Assembly (NCBI GenBank): GCA_016712445.1
Contig: JADJRB010000003.1
Coordinates: 235,947-299,946, forward strand
Length of the DNA: 64,000 bases
Direction: 5' to 3'
Source of the DNA: Acidobacteriota bacterium
Lineage (GTDB): Bacteria; Pseudomonadota; Alphaproteobacteria; Caulobacterales; Hyphomonadaceae
This document shows, piece by piece, positions 5,689 through 13,728 of this stretch. Positions within the stretch are counted from its first letter, which is position 1. Every line of letters begins with the position of its first letter. The translations under genes were made by a program, and so were the position numbers. Below the pieces are notes generated by a model that saw only the letters and a list, made by a program, of their open reading frames with translations, made no database searches and was not told the origin of the DNA.

Positions 5689-8208
5689 TCAGAACCGGAC
5701 GGCCAGTTCCACGTAAACTTCGCGCGGGTTCTCGACGAAGGCTGACATGTCGGCGACGTTGCCGACCGTCGTGCCAGTGCCGGTGCCACCGGTGAACGGA
5801 ATGTCGTTGGCGCTCGTGACGACAAACTCTTCGGTGAGGTTGCGTCCGATCAGAGAAAGCGTCCACCGGTCGTCCGGCGAGGTCAGACGCGCCGCCATAT
5901 CCAGCTTCGTATAAGCGTCCTGAATGGCGTCCGGACGAAGCGTGTCCGTGAAGTAGTATTCGCCCATGTAGCTGACATCGCCCGACAGAGACGCTTCAAA
6001 CGCTCCCACGGGGAACTCGTACATGGCACCAATCCGGCCGGCCGTTTCGGGCGCCTTCGGCGGGGTGCGGCCACTATAGTCCTGGCTCTGGAACACGCCG
6101 GCCACCGGCACCTGGTCACAGCCTTGCGCGATCGTCTGCCCGCCATAGCATTGTCCGATGAAGTTATCGAACTCGACATTGTTGAAGGCAAACGCGCCGC
6201 GAACAGTGAGTCCTTCAATCGCATCCGGCACCCAGCTGAAGTCAACCTCGATGCCCTGCGTCATCAATTCGCCGGCGTTGTCGGCGATCAGGCTCACGCT
6301 GGACGGGTCGAACACCTGCACCTGAAGGTCTTCATAGAGGTAGTTGAACACCGTCGCATTCAGGCTGAGCGTTTCACCGAACAGGATGGACCGCACGCCG
6401 GCCTCGAACCCCTTGGCCGTTTCACTGTCGAACTGACCGGCAGCCAGAGTGGAAGCCGGGGTCAGGGATTGCGAGATGTTGAAGCCGCCGGTTTTGAAAC
6501 CTTCCTTGTACGCCGCATAGTAGGACAGGTTCCCCGATGGCTTGTAGCTGACCGAAACTTGCGGCGAGATATTCTCGTCCGAGAACTTGTCGTCGAAGCG
6601 GATGCCGCCCGGGAAGAAACCGGCGAAGAACGACGAAGCCGGCAGGGATTCCTGATAGGAGTCGCGCTCTTCGCGGCTCCAGCGAGCACCCGCGGAAACC
6701 TCCCACTGGTCGGTGAACGCATAGGTGCCTTCATAGAAGGCCGACAGTGCGGTGCCTTCAAATCCGTTGTCGCGCTTGAAGGTCACGAATGTGCCGCTGG
6801 CCGGATCCAGAGGCACGATGAAGATATAGGCATCGGTGTTGAAGACGAATTCGGAGTCTGAATAGAACAGACCGAAGGTCGAGTTGAACGGCCCATCGCT
6901 CCGGGTCGAGAAGCGAAGCTCCTGCGAGATCTGGTCGTAGTCCGCTTTCTGGCTGAAGTTGGCGGGGTAGTGTTCGCCCGCCACATTGTTCAGGTCCTTC
7001 TGGAGGAAGTTGTAGTAGGAAGTGATCGATTCCACCTCAAGGCCGTCGAGGTCCAGCTTTCCGGTGATGACCGAGTAGATCGAGCTGAAATCGGCATACA
7101 TGTCGCCGTTGCGGGCATAGCGGTAGTTGGCCGCCGCCACTTCGCGCGGAATGCTCGAGGAGTCCGAAACGCCGTTGATGCTGCAATCGGCATTCGGGCT
7201 CGGCGGCACACCGTTGGCGCTGGCCGGGGTGGTGCGGCCGCCGCCGCACAGGCGCTCGAGAACGTCCGTCGGGCCGCCGTCTTCCTGTTGCGAAGCGCCC
7301 AGCTTGAATTCGAGGTTGAAGATGTCGTTCGGCTCGTAGACAAGCGTCAATCGTCCGCTCTCGGTCTTTCCGCCGCCGCGCATATCCGAAATGCGATGGC
7401 GCTCCATGCCGAGCGGATCGAGGTACGTTGCCGCAGCGCTGTTTTCGAAAGCCCCTTCGGAATCAGAAACGCGGAACGCCAACCGGCCGCGCAGCGTGTC
7501 CGTCAGCGGGCCCGAAATCACGCCCTCTCCGTACTTTTCCTTGGCTTCAAAGCCGTAGCCGACCTTGCCGCTGGCTTCGAATTCATCCGTCGGATCTTTC
7601 GACACGACCGAGATCAGGCCGCCGGTAGTGTTCTTGCCGTAGAAAAGCGCTTGAGGGCCTTTCAGTACTTCGACGCGCTCGATGTCGTATTGCGGCATCG
7701 AAATCTCGCGGCCACGACTCATCGGCAGGCCGTCGATGTTGAACGAGACCGATTGGTCGAAACCGGCGCTCAGCGCCGTGGAACCGACGCCGCGAAGGAA
7801 GATGCTGGCGGAAGAGCCCGACGCCGCGCGGCCAGCCACCATGGTCGGCACCTGGGTCGACAGGTCCATGAAATCATTGATCGCGTATTCGTCGAGTGCG
7901 TCGCCGGTCAGCGCGGTGATCGCCACCGGTGCGTCCTGCAGGCTCTCCTCCTTGCGCCGCGCCGTCGCGGTAACGATGCCGAGCCGGCGCATGCGCTCTT
8001 CTTCGGCTGCGGTCGTGGCAGCGTCATCTACGGGCGCACTGACTTCGGCGGCGGCCGGCGCCGCATCACCTTCTTGAGCGAAGGCGACGCCCGACGTCGA
8101 TGCCAGGGCCAAGCCGGTGGCCCCCATGAGCATCGAACGCAATCTTGTGCGGTCCTGCGTCGCGGACGGACCCGCGAACACGCTGAGGCGAGCAGTTTCG
8201 GTCTTCAT
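5689..8208 (-). CDS. TonB-dependent receptor (catabolic island 1)
   Basis: An 839-residue outer-membrane receptor. The start at 8208 follows GGAGG; an upstream frame to 8301 is not needed. A signal peptide is visible (LMGATGLALASTSGVAFA-QE). The plug domain spans about 70-190 (VTATARRKEESLQDAPVAI, FLRGVG, IERVEVLKGPQALFYG), followed by a 22-strand-type barrel ending in VYVELAVRF with a terminal Phe. The plug type is the one common in sphingomonad and Hyphomonas catabolic clusters rather than a classical siderophore receptor, and no Fur box was seen. Divergent TetR gene and nearby oxygenases suggest uptake of a hydrophobic organic substrate. Confidence 0.92.
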   Translation of the reverse strand: MKTETARLSVFAGPSATQDRTRLRSMLMGATGLALASTSGVAFAQEGDAAPAAAEVSAPVDDAATTAAEEERMRRLGIVTATARRKEESLQDAPVAITALTGDALDEYAINDFMDLSTQVPTMVAGRAASGSSASIFLRGVGSTALSAGFDQSVSFNIDGLPMSRGREISMPQYDIERVEVLKGPQALFYGKNTTGGLISVVSKDPTDEFEASGKVGYGFEAKEKYGEGVISGPLTDTLRGRLAFRVSDSEGAFENSAAATYLDPLGMERHRISDMRGGGKTESGRLTLVYEPNDIFNLEFKLGASQQEDGGPTDVLERLCGGGRTTPASANGVPPSPNADCSINGVSDSSSIPREVAAANYRYARNGDMYADFSSIYSVITGKLDLDGLEVESITSYYNFLQKDLNNVAGEHYPANFSQKADYDQISQELRFSTRSDGPFNSTFGLFYSDSEFVFNTDAYIFIVPLDPASGTFVTFKRDNGFEGTALSAFYEGTYAFTDQWEVSAGARWSREERDSYQESLPASSFFAGFFPGGIRFDDKFSDENISPQVSVSYKPSGNLSYYAAYKEGFKTGGFNISQSLTPASTLAAGQFDSETAKGFEAGVRSILFGETLSLNATVFNYLYEDLQVQVFDPSSVSLIADNAGELMTQGIEVDFSWVPDAIEGLTVRGAFAFNNVEFDNFIGQCYGGQTIAQGCDQVPVAGVFQSQDYSGRTPPKAPETAGRIGAMYEFPVGAFEASLSGDVSYMGEYYFTDTLRPDAIQDAYTKLDMAARLTSPDDRWTLSLIGRNLTEEFVVTSANDIPFTGGTGTGTTVGNVADMSAFVENPREVYVELAVRF

Positions 8209-8498
8209 GACTTCCTCCCAAGAAGCTGGCAGCCTTTTGCTGCCTAATAGCATTAGTTTTGAATTTACTAAGGGACTTTGCGGAGTGTCGTCAACTGGCA
8301 ACGTGGCGTGGTTGTTAGTGGATGAGGCGCATAAGGTGCGGCGCAGCGCATAATTATTTGGCGACTATTCTCGCCTAACGTTCATAGTTTATTTCTCAGT
8401 ATCTGCTACAGTTCCAGCCTTGTTGCCGGCTCAAGGGCGGGGCGCCGAAAGCGCCTCGGCACCGTGGATTGGCTTGCAATAGCGGCCCGGCGGCACGT
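8209..8498. promoter_or_regulatory. divergent control region between TonB receptor and TetR regulator
   Basis: 290 bases, AT-richer than the flanking genes. It holds a small perfect inverted repeat CTAAT-agc-ATTAG (8244-8256) 36-48 bases upstream of the receptor start and an AT-rich stretch at 8345-8400. It probably contains both promoters and a TetR operator. No gene is visible. Confidence 0.5.
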
Positions 8499-9191
8499 AT
8501 GTCGTTCGGGCAACACTTGGAAAATTTCGCACAGAAGTACTGGCAGGATTCATTGGGACGTCCCGACAAACCCCTCATTTCCCGGGAGCGCGCCGCGCGC
8601 GCTGCGCTGGATGTGATCGATACCCAGGGGCTGAACGCACTGAGCCTTGAACTCGTTGCACGCCAGCTCGGCGTCAAAGCGCCGTCGCTCTACTACCACT
8701 TCAAGCACAAGAACGAGCTGCTCTCAGAAGTCGCCCTCTGCATCCTGCGTGACGTCAAGGCACCCTTTGTTGACCCGTCGCGCTGGCAGGAGACGCTGGT
8801 TGCCCTGTGCCTTGCAACCCGGCGAACGATTCTGCTGCATCCCAACGCCGCGCCGCTGCTGCTGGAATTCTTCCCGAAGCACATATTCCTGAAGGCATAC
8901 GACTTCTGGACAGCGATCTGTCCCTATCCGGAAGACATGCAGCTGATGATCCTCGAAGGATGCGAAAAGCTGACGTTTGGATCTGCCCTGTTTGCCTCGG
9001 CGGCCCGTTCGCGCGCCATTGCGCCGCTGCCTGACTTCGATCGCAATGAGTTCGTTGCGCTGGCCAAGGCCGTGCGGGCCAATCCGTTCGACGACGAAGC
9101 ACTGTTCGTCGAAACCCTGCAGACATTCCTGATCGGCGTGCGCGAGCGCGCGGAAGCCGGCTCAACGTCGGCTTCCGCGAAAGCGAAGTAG
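8499..9191 (+). CDS. TetR/AcrR family transcriptional regulator
   Basis: A 230-residue regulator. The N-terminal helix-turn-helix is clear at about residues 32-75 (RERAARAALDVIDTQG, SLELVARQLGVKAPSLYYHFKHKNELL), followed by an all-helical ligand domain. The ATG at 8499 is preferred over the TTG at 8469; neither has a strong ribosome site. It is divergent from the TonB receptor and ends 3 bases before the convergent aldehyde dehydrogenase, so it is the natural candidate regulator of the receptor and possibly of the oxygenase operons downstream. The ligand is unknown. Confidence 0.88.
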   Translation: MSFGQHLENFAQKYWQDSLGRPDKPLISRERAARAALDVIDTQGLNALSLELVARQLGVKAPSLYYHFKHKNELLSEVALCILRDVKAPFVDPSRWQETLVALCLATRRTILLHPNAAPLLLEFFPKHIFLKAYDFWTAICPYPEDMQLMILEGCEKLTFGSALFASAARSRAIAPLPDFDRNEFVALAKAVRANPFDDEALFVETLQTFLIGVRERAEAGSTSASAKAK

Positions 9192-9194
9192 CGG

Positions 9195-10628
9195 TCAGCT
9201 CACGCTGGCAGCTGATTTCGGGATGTAGACAGCTTTCAGCTGCGTGAATTCCTTCAGGCCGTAGAGACCGTTCTCTGCGCCGAAACCGGATTGCTTGGCA
9301 CCCGCGAGCGGCGTGCGGGGCGTCATCTGGAGGTTCTGGTTGATCCAGACCGTGCCCGTGTCGAGACGCGACGCGACTTCGCGCGCCTTGTCGATGTCAC
9401 CGGACCAGACTGCACCGGCCAGGCCGTACTCAGTATCGTTCGCCCGCCCGATCACCTCATCGAGATCCTTGAACCGCATCATCGGCAGGATCGGCCCGAA
9501 GGCTTCTTCCTGCACGACACGCGAATCTTCCGGCGGATTGTCAACGATCGTGAATGGCACGAAATAGCCGTCGCTCTCGATCGGGTCGGCCTGGTGAAGC
9601 GTCAGGCCCGCATCGACCGCGCTCTTGAGCAAATCCCTCACGCGATCAAACTGCGCCTTGTTCTGGATCGGGCCATACTGGATGCCCTGCTCGCTTCCGT
9701 CGCCCACTTCGGCGGCTTTCGCCATCGCGACCAGCCGGTCACGGACATCGTCGTAGATGTCATCGTGCACATAGAGACGCTTGGTCGCCACGCAGATCTG
9801 GGACGTGTTGCTGAACGCACCGGCAAACAGCGGCGCCGCGACTTTCGCCGGGTCCACATCGCCGAGCACGATGGCGGCATCGTTCCCGCCAAGTTCCAGC
9901 GTGATCCGTTTCAGATCCCGCGCCGCCGATTCCATTACGCGCTTGCCGGTCGCCGTGGAGCCGGTGAACGAGATCTTCGCGAAGCCCTTATGCGCCGTCA
10001 TCATCGGACCAAGCTCGTCGCCGCCCGTAATGACATTGAGAACGCCGTCGGGAAACACGCCGCGCAGCAGCTCGGCAATCTTCAGGGTACAGAGCGGTGT
10101 GAACGGCGAAGGCTTGATGACGATCGTGTTGCCGGTAAGCAGCGCCGGCGCAATCTTCCATGCGGCCAGCAGCACCGGGAAATTCCAGGGAACAATGCCG
10201 CAGATGACCCCGAGCGGGACATGGTGAACCTCTACGCGGCGATCTGCCGTATCTTCGGTCACGTCGACCGGCAGGTCGAGTTCGGCCGTGGAATGGAACC
10301 AGTAACCTGCGCCGAGAATCTCGTCCTTCGCGAGGTGGGCCGGACGGCCCTGCTCTTTGGTGAACAGGCTGGCGATGGCATCGGCATTCGCCATGATCAG
10401 GTCGCCCGCCTTGCGCAGCGCTGCGCGGCGCTCGTCGATCGGGGTCGCGCGCCACTTGCTGAACGCTTTGGTCGAAGACTTTACAGCCGCTTCGAGATCC
10501 GCCGCGCTGGCGCGCGGGCAAGTCGCGAACGGCTTGCCGGTTGCCGGATTGATCACATCGAGCGTCTCCGGCGTGGTGACCGCCTTGCCGTCGATCGTCA
10601 TCGTGTAGTTGGACATGAAGTCTACCAT
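9195..10628 (-). CDS. NAD(P)-dependent aldehyde dehydrogenase
   Basis: A 477-residue ALDH-superfamily enzyme oxidising an aldehyde to the acid. Motifs in order: VPWNFPVLLAAWKIAPALLTGN, FTGSTATGKRVM (cofactor-binding loop), catalytic Glu in LELGGND, nucleophilic Cys in NTSQICVA and EEAFGPILP. The ATG at 10628 has GGGAG 6 bases upstream and is preferred over the ATG at 10634. It is the last gene of the minus-strand set P450, DUF35, thiolase-like, ALDH, after a 106-base gap. In that setting it probably oxidises an aldehyde produced by P450/GMC attack or by side-chain cleavage. The substrate is not known. Confidence 0.92.
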   Translation of the reverse strand: MVDFMSNYTMTIDGKAVTTPETLDVINPATGKPFATCPRASAADLEAAVKSSTKAFSKWRATPIDERRAALRKAGDLIMANADAIASLFTKEQGRPAHLAKDEILGAGYWFHSTAELDLPVDVTEDTADRRVEVHHVPLGVICGIVPWNFPVLLAAWKIAPALLTGNTIVIKPSPFTPLCTLKIAELLRGVFPDGVLNVITGGDELGPMMTAHKGFAKISFTGSTATGKRVMESAARDLKRITLELGGNDAAIVLGDVDPAKVAAPLFAGAFSNTSQICVATKRLYVHDDIYDDVRDRLVAMAKAAEVGDGSEQGIQYGPIQNKAQFDRVRDLLKSAVDAGLTLHQADPIESDGYFVPFTIVDNPPEDSRVVQEEAFGPILPMMRFKDLDEVIGRANDTEYGLAGAVWSGDIDKAREVASRLDTGTVWINQNLQMTPRTPLAGAKQSGFGAENGLYGLKEFTQLKAVYIPKSAASVS

Positions 10629-10734
10629 GCGCATCTCCCTTTGGCCCGGCAGGCTTGCCGGCGATCCTTGTTCTGTTCCGGGGTCGAACCTACGCCCGCT
10701 TTGTAGTCCGACTCAAGCCGTCCCGGCCGCGCGC

Positions 10735-11892
10735 TCATACCAATTGCGACGAAAAGATCGCCGAACTGACGATCGGCGCACCAGGGCCACCCGCCAGAAG
10801 GCACACCTTGGCGCCCGGAACAGGGTTGGCCGAGTCGCCGCGCAGCACACGCACGGCTTCGATGGGCATCCCGATACCGTGGATGAAGCCCTGCGCGAGG
10901 TTGCCGCCAGACGTGTTGATCGGCAGCTTTCCGCGAGGTGCCGTCAGGTTTTCAAACGTGCAGAACTCGCCCACGGACTCGTAAGTACAGAAGCCATGAT
11001 CAATCAGCGAGGCGACGCCTTGCGCACTGAAATTCTCGTAAACCTGCGCCACGTCGATATCCGCCGGCGAAAGTCCGGTCTGTTCCCAGAGCCGCCGCGC
11101 GACGGACTTGAACCCGGCAGTGGCATACTGGTCGTCGTCATCGTTTTCGAGCAGGTCGCCCCAACCGGCGGCGGCACCTTGCGCCACACCGGCAATGTGG
11201 ATGGGCATGCGCTTCAGATCGCGCGCGCGCTCCGCCGAGACGACCAGCAAGGCACCGGCGCCGTCATTCTCGCGCGAACAGTCAAACAACCGGAACGGCT
11301 CGCTGATCCAACGCGACCCATGGTACGCTTCCGGATCGAAGGGTTGCCCGAACGCGACCGCCTCCGGATTGCGCTCGCCGTGGAAGGCAGCCGCCCGGAC
11401 GAAATTCTCGACGGCTGACTTCGGGACGCCAAAATGTTCGAACATGCGCTGCGCACGGATGGCGCACACCTGTGCGGGCGCGACGAGCCCTGCCCCAACC
11501 ATATGCGCGTTCAGATGGTGGGCCATGACAGCGGCGGAGAGCCGTCCGCTGTTGCCCTGCACCAGCGCCCGGAACACAATGACTGCGCTCGCCTGCCCGG
11601 TGGCTATTGCGCCAACAGCCTGGCCGAACGCCGCCGCGATGCCGCCGCCGCCGCCGCCGAACACCTGGCTCGACCAGCGCAGCTCTTTCGTGCCGAGATC
11701 CTGCATCAAGCGGACCGGTTCGTTATGGTCATCGCCGTAAGTCGCAAAGCCATCGATATCGGCCGGATCGAACCCGGCATCGTCACAGGCGTCGATGATC
11801 GCGCGCGTCAGCACGCCGCGCTCAGGCAATGGCGAAGTGCCGCGCTTGAATTGGCGCAGGCCTACCCCCGCAATCGCAGCGACACCCTTCAT
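10735..11892 (-). CDS. thiolase-like lipid-transfer protein / aldolase-type partner of DUF35
   Basis: A 385-residue thiolase-fold protein of the SCPx/Ltp group. It has the C-terminal NTSGGNLAQGFIHGIGMPIEAVRVLRG signature, but the thiolase nucleophile Cys is missing (GGGGGGIAAAF at about residue 80-90). Its ATG at 11892 overlaps the DUF35 stop in an ATGA arrangement. Thiolase-like proteins lacking the Cys and paired with a DUF35 protein are known as retro-aldolases in steroid side-chain degradation (Ltp2-type). By analogy this pair may cleave a beta-hydroxyacyl-CoA at a branched carbon. Fold and pairing are clear; the reaction is inferred. Confidence 0.85.
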   Translation of the reverse strand: MKGVAAIAGVGLRQFKRGTSPLPERGVLTRAIIDACDDAGFDPADIDGFATYGDDHNEPVRLMQDLGTKELRWSSQVFGGGGGGIAAAFGQAVGAIATGQASAVIVFRALVQGNSGRLSAAVMAHHLNAHMVGAGLVAPAQVCAIRAQRMFEHFGVPKSAVENFVRAAAFHGERNPEAVAFGQPFDPEAYHGSRWISEPFRLFDCSRENDGAGALLVVSAERARDLKRMPIHIAGVAQGAAAGWGDLLENDDDDQYATAGFKSVARRLWEQTGLSPADIDVAQVYENFSAQGVASLIDHGFCTYESVGEFCTFENLTAPRGKLPINTSGGNLAQGFIHGIGMPIEAVRVLRGDSANPVPGAKVCLLAGGPGAPIVSSAIFSSQLV

Positions 11893-12299
11893 GCGGACCA
11901 CCGAATGGCGGGCACCGGCTCGCCGGCATGGATTGTCGTCGTCGTTCGTCCGGTTACGGACTGTCCGATGCGCACTTCACCCGGATCGTCCATGATGCCG
12001 ACGAGGCGTGCACCGCCGCCGCCTTTCAGCTGCACCACGGCTATCACGAAAGGCTTGTCGAGGGCTTCCAGACCGCCGAACGGATGCCAGCTGCGAGTCC
12101 AGCTGTAAACGCTGCCTGCCAGGTCGACGGGCTCCCAGACATGGTCCCAGCTGCCGCAATCCTTGCACCGGAAAACAGCCGGCCAATGCCAGGCCGCGCA
12201 GCGCGCGCACCGTTGCAGGCGCAGCTCGCCAGCCATCAGGCCATCCCAATACTCGGCCTCCGCCCCGACGGCGAGCGCAGTCGCAGTTGCCGATGGCAT
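11889..12299 (-). CDS. DUF35 Zn-ribbon / OB-fold protein
   Basis: A 136-residue protein. It has an N-terminal helix (EAEYWDGLMAGELRLQRC), a rubredoxin-like zinc ribbon with two Cys pairs (CARC at about 31-34 and CKDC at about 45-48), and a C-terminal OB-fold ending in the characteristic VTGRTTTTIHAGEPVPAIRWSA region. DUF35 proteins form obligate complexes with thiolase-like enzymes. The gene starts 2 bases after the P450 stop and overlaps the thiolase-like gene, so the three are translated as one operon. Confidence 0.92.
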   Translation of the reverse strand: MPSATATALAVGAEAEYWDGLMAGELRLQRCARCAAWHWPAVFRCKDCGSWDHVWEPVDLAGSVYSWTRSWHPFGGLEALDKPFVIAVVQLKGGGGARLVGIMDDPGEVRIGQSVTGRTTTTIHAGEPVPAIRWSA

Positions 12300-12301
12300 G
12301 C

Positions 12302-13510
12302 TCAGCGATCCCAGATCAGCGGAAGCGACTCAAGCGCCATCACGGTGCCCGCGCGGCTCTTGTGATGTGAGCCCGGCTTCAACGAGAACGCCGGCACGCG
12401 CTTGATCCATTCTTCTGTCAGGACGCGCAGTTCGAGCCGCGCAAGATTGTGCCCCAGACAGAGATGAGGGCCGGACGAGAACGTGAGGTGCGTCAACGCC
12501 TTGCGGTCGACGTCGAAGTCGTTCGGCTTGTCGAAACGGCGCTCGTCGCGGCTGCCAAGCGGCAGGATGCACAGCACCATGTCGCCCTCGCGGAACCGGA
12601 TGCCAAACCGCTCGCAGTCTTTCGTCACGATGCGCGGCGTGTTCACCACGCCAAAGCTGCGAATGGCTTCTTCTACGAAATTCGGAATGATCGCCGGATC
12701 GGACGCGAGACGGGCTTGCAGTTTTTTGTCAGAGGCGAGGTAGCGGTAGGCATAGCTGGCCACGTTGGTGACCGTATCCATGCCGCCGAGGAACATGACG
12801 AAGAGCATGGACTGGAGTTCGCCGAGCGTGATCTGGCGGCCTTCGACCTGGAAGTCGACCATCTTCGAGATCAGGTCGTCCTGCGGCGCGGTACGGCGCA
12901 TCTCGACCAGCTCGGTCATCAGGCCGACGATCTTGACCGACATCGCGCCCAATTCCTCGTTGGTCCTCGCATTGAAATACTCGTCGGCAATCGCACGGAA
13001 ATCGCGCAGCCGCTCAAGCGGCATACCCATCAGTTCCATGAAGACCGAAACCGGAAACTGCGACGAGACTTCGTCGACAAACTCGCAGGCGCCTTTTGCC
13101 TTCACGCTTTCGACAATCTCGATCGCGAACTCCCGCACTTTGGGTTCGAGTTCGTCGACGGCCCGCTGCGTGAAATAGGGCATCAAAGCGTGCCGGTAGG
13201 GTGTGCTGCGGGGCGGATCGAGACTCAGCGGGATGAACACCGGCGGATTCTCGACGCGCGGGATCTGCATTTCCCGCACGGAGAAGTGCTCGTAGTCCTG
13301 GACCACCCGGAAGATGTCGTCGAAGCGTGTGAATATCCAGTGTCCGCCATTGCGCGGCGTGTAGAAGATGTCCGGCGCATCGCCATGCAGCGTCGCGTAG
13401 GATGCGTGCAAGTCCTCCGTCAGCCGGGGATCGCCATAAATGTCGAAGTCGAAGACCCGGTCGGCCGGAACATGTTCCGGCACCGGAAGACTTTGCATGT
13501 CGTCTGCCAC
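12302..13510 (-). CDS. cytochrome P450, CYP101 (P450cam)-like
   Basis: A 402-residue soluble P450. The start is GTG at 13510 with GGGAGG 5 bases upstream. The I-helix reads MFLGGMDTVTN, the ExxR motif EEAIR, and the haem loop FSSGPHLCLG with Cys at about residue 351. Remembered P450cam has closely similar segments: VFDFDIY near the N-terminus, NGGHWI, and a C-terminal SLPLIWD. That points to the CYP101 family of terpenoid hydroxylases. No ferredoxin or ferredoxin reductase gene lies nearby, so redox partners must come from elsewhere. It is first in a four-gene operon; a palindromic operator candidate lies at 13539-13563. Confidence 0.93.
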   Translation of the reverse strand: MADDMQSLPVPEHVPADRVFDFDIYGDPRLTEDLHASYATLHGDAPDIFYTPRNGGHWIFTRFDDIFRVVQDYEHFSVREMQIPRVENPPVFIPLSLDPPRSTPYRHALMPYFTQRAVDELEPKVREFAIEIVESVKAKGACEFVDEVSSQFPVSVFMELMGMPLERLRDFRAIADEYFNARTNEELGAMSVKIVGLMTELVEMRRTAPQDDLISKMVDFQVEGRQITLGELQSMLFVMFLGGMDTVTNVASYAYRYLASDKKLQARLASDPAIIPNFVEEAIRSFGVVNTPRIVTKDCERFGIRFREGDMVLCILPLGSRDERRFDKPNDFDVDRKALTHLTFSSGPHLCLGHNLARLELRVLTEEWIKRVPAFSLKPGSHHKSRAGTVMALESLPLIWDR

Positions 13511-13538
13511 AAGTTCCTCCCGGCCGCTGAGCGGCGCT

Positions 13539-13563
13539 ATAAATCTATTGTCGTTAGTTATTC
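13539..13563. promoter_or_regulatory. imperfect copy of the island-1 palindrome upstream of P450
   Basis: Left arm ATAAATCTAT (13539-13548), 5-base spacer, right arm TTAGTTATTC (13554-13563), which is a degenerate match to the TTAGATTTAT right arm at 18194. It sits 29 bases upstream of the P450 GTG. Confidence 0.5.
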
Positions 13564-13664
13564 GTCGAATCCAGCACGAGATCAATGGGGGCCGACAGAA
13601 AAAATGCGCTGCCCGGATACATGGATGGCGAACGCCAGACGATAGTTGCGATTGCGCCCCGATC

Positions 13665-13687
13665 TAAATCTATGCCAAATAGATTTA
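13665..13687. promoter_or_regulatory. perfect palindrome upstream of GMC oxidoreductase
   Basis: Arms TAAATCTAT (13665-13673) and ATAGATTTA (13679-13687) are perfect inverted repeats with a 5-base spacer, 41 bases before the GMC ATG. Same half-site and spacing as at 18179-18203, so probably an operator for one shared regulator. Confidence 0.7.
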
Positions 13688-13728
13688 ATGAGTCCGGGAG
13701 CATCCCGGCGTCCTTGCGGGAGATTTCC

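Noticed and set aside
6970..8247. 425-residue open frame on the plus strand
   Set aside because: Antisense shadow of the island-1 TonB receptor, which has plug motifs and a signal peptide.
9291..10706. 471-residue open frame on the plus strand
   Set aside because: Antisense to the aldehyde dehydrogenase; Arg/His-rich composition typical of shadow frames.
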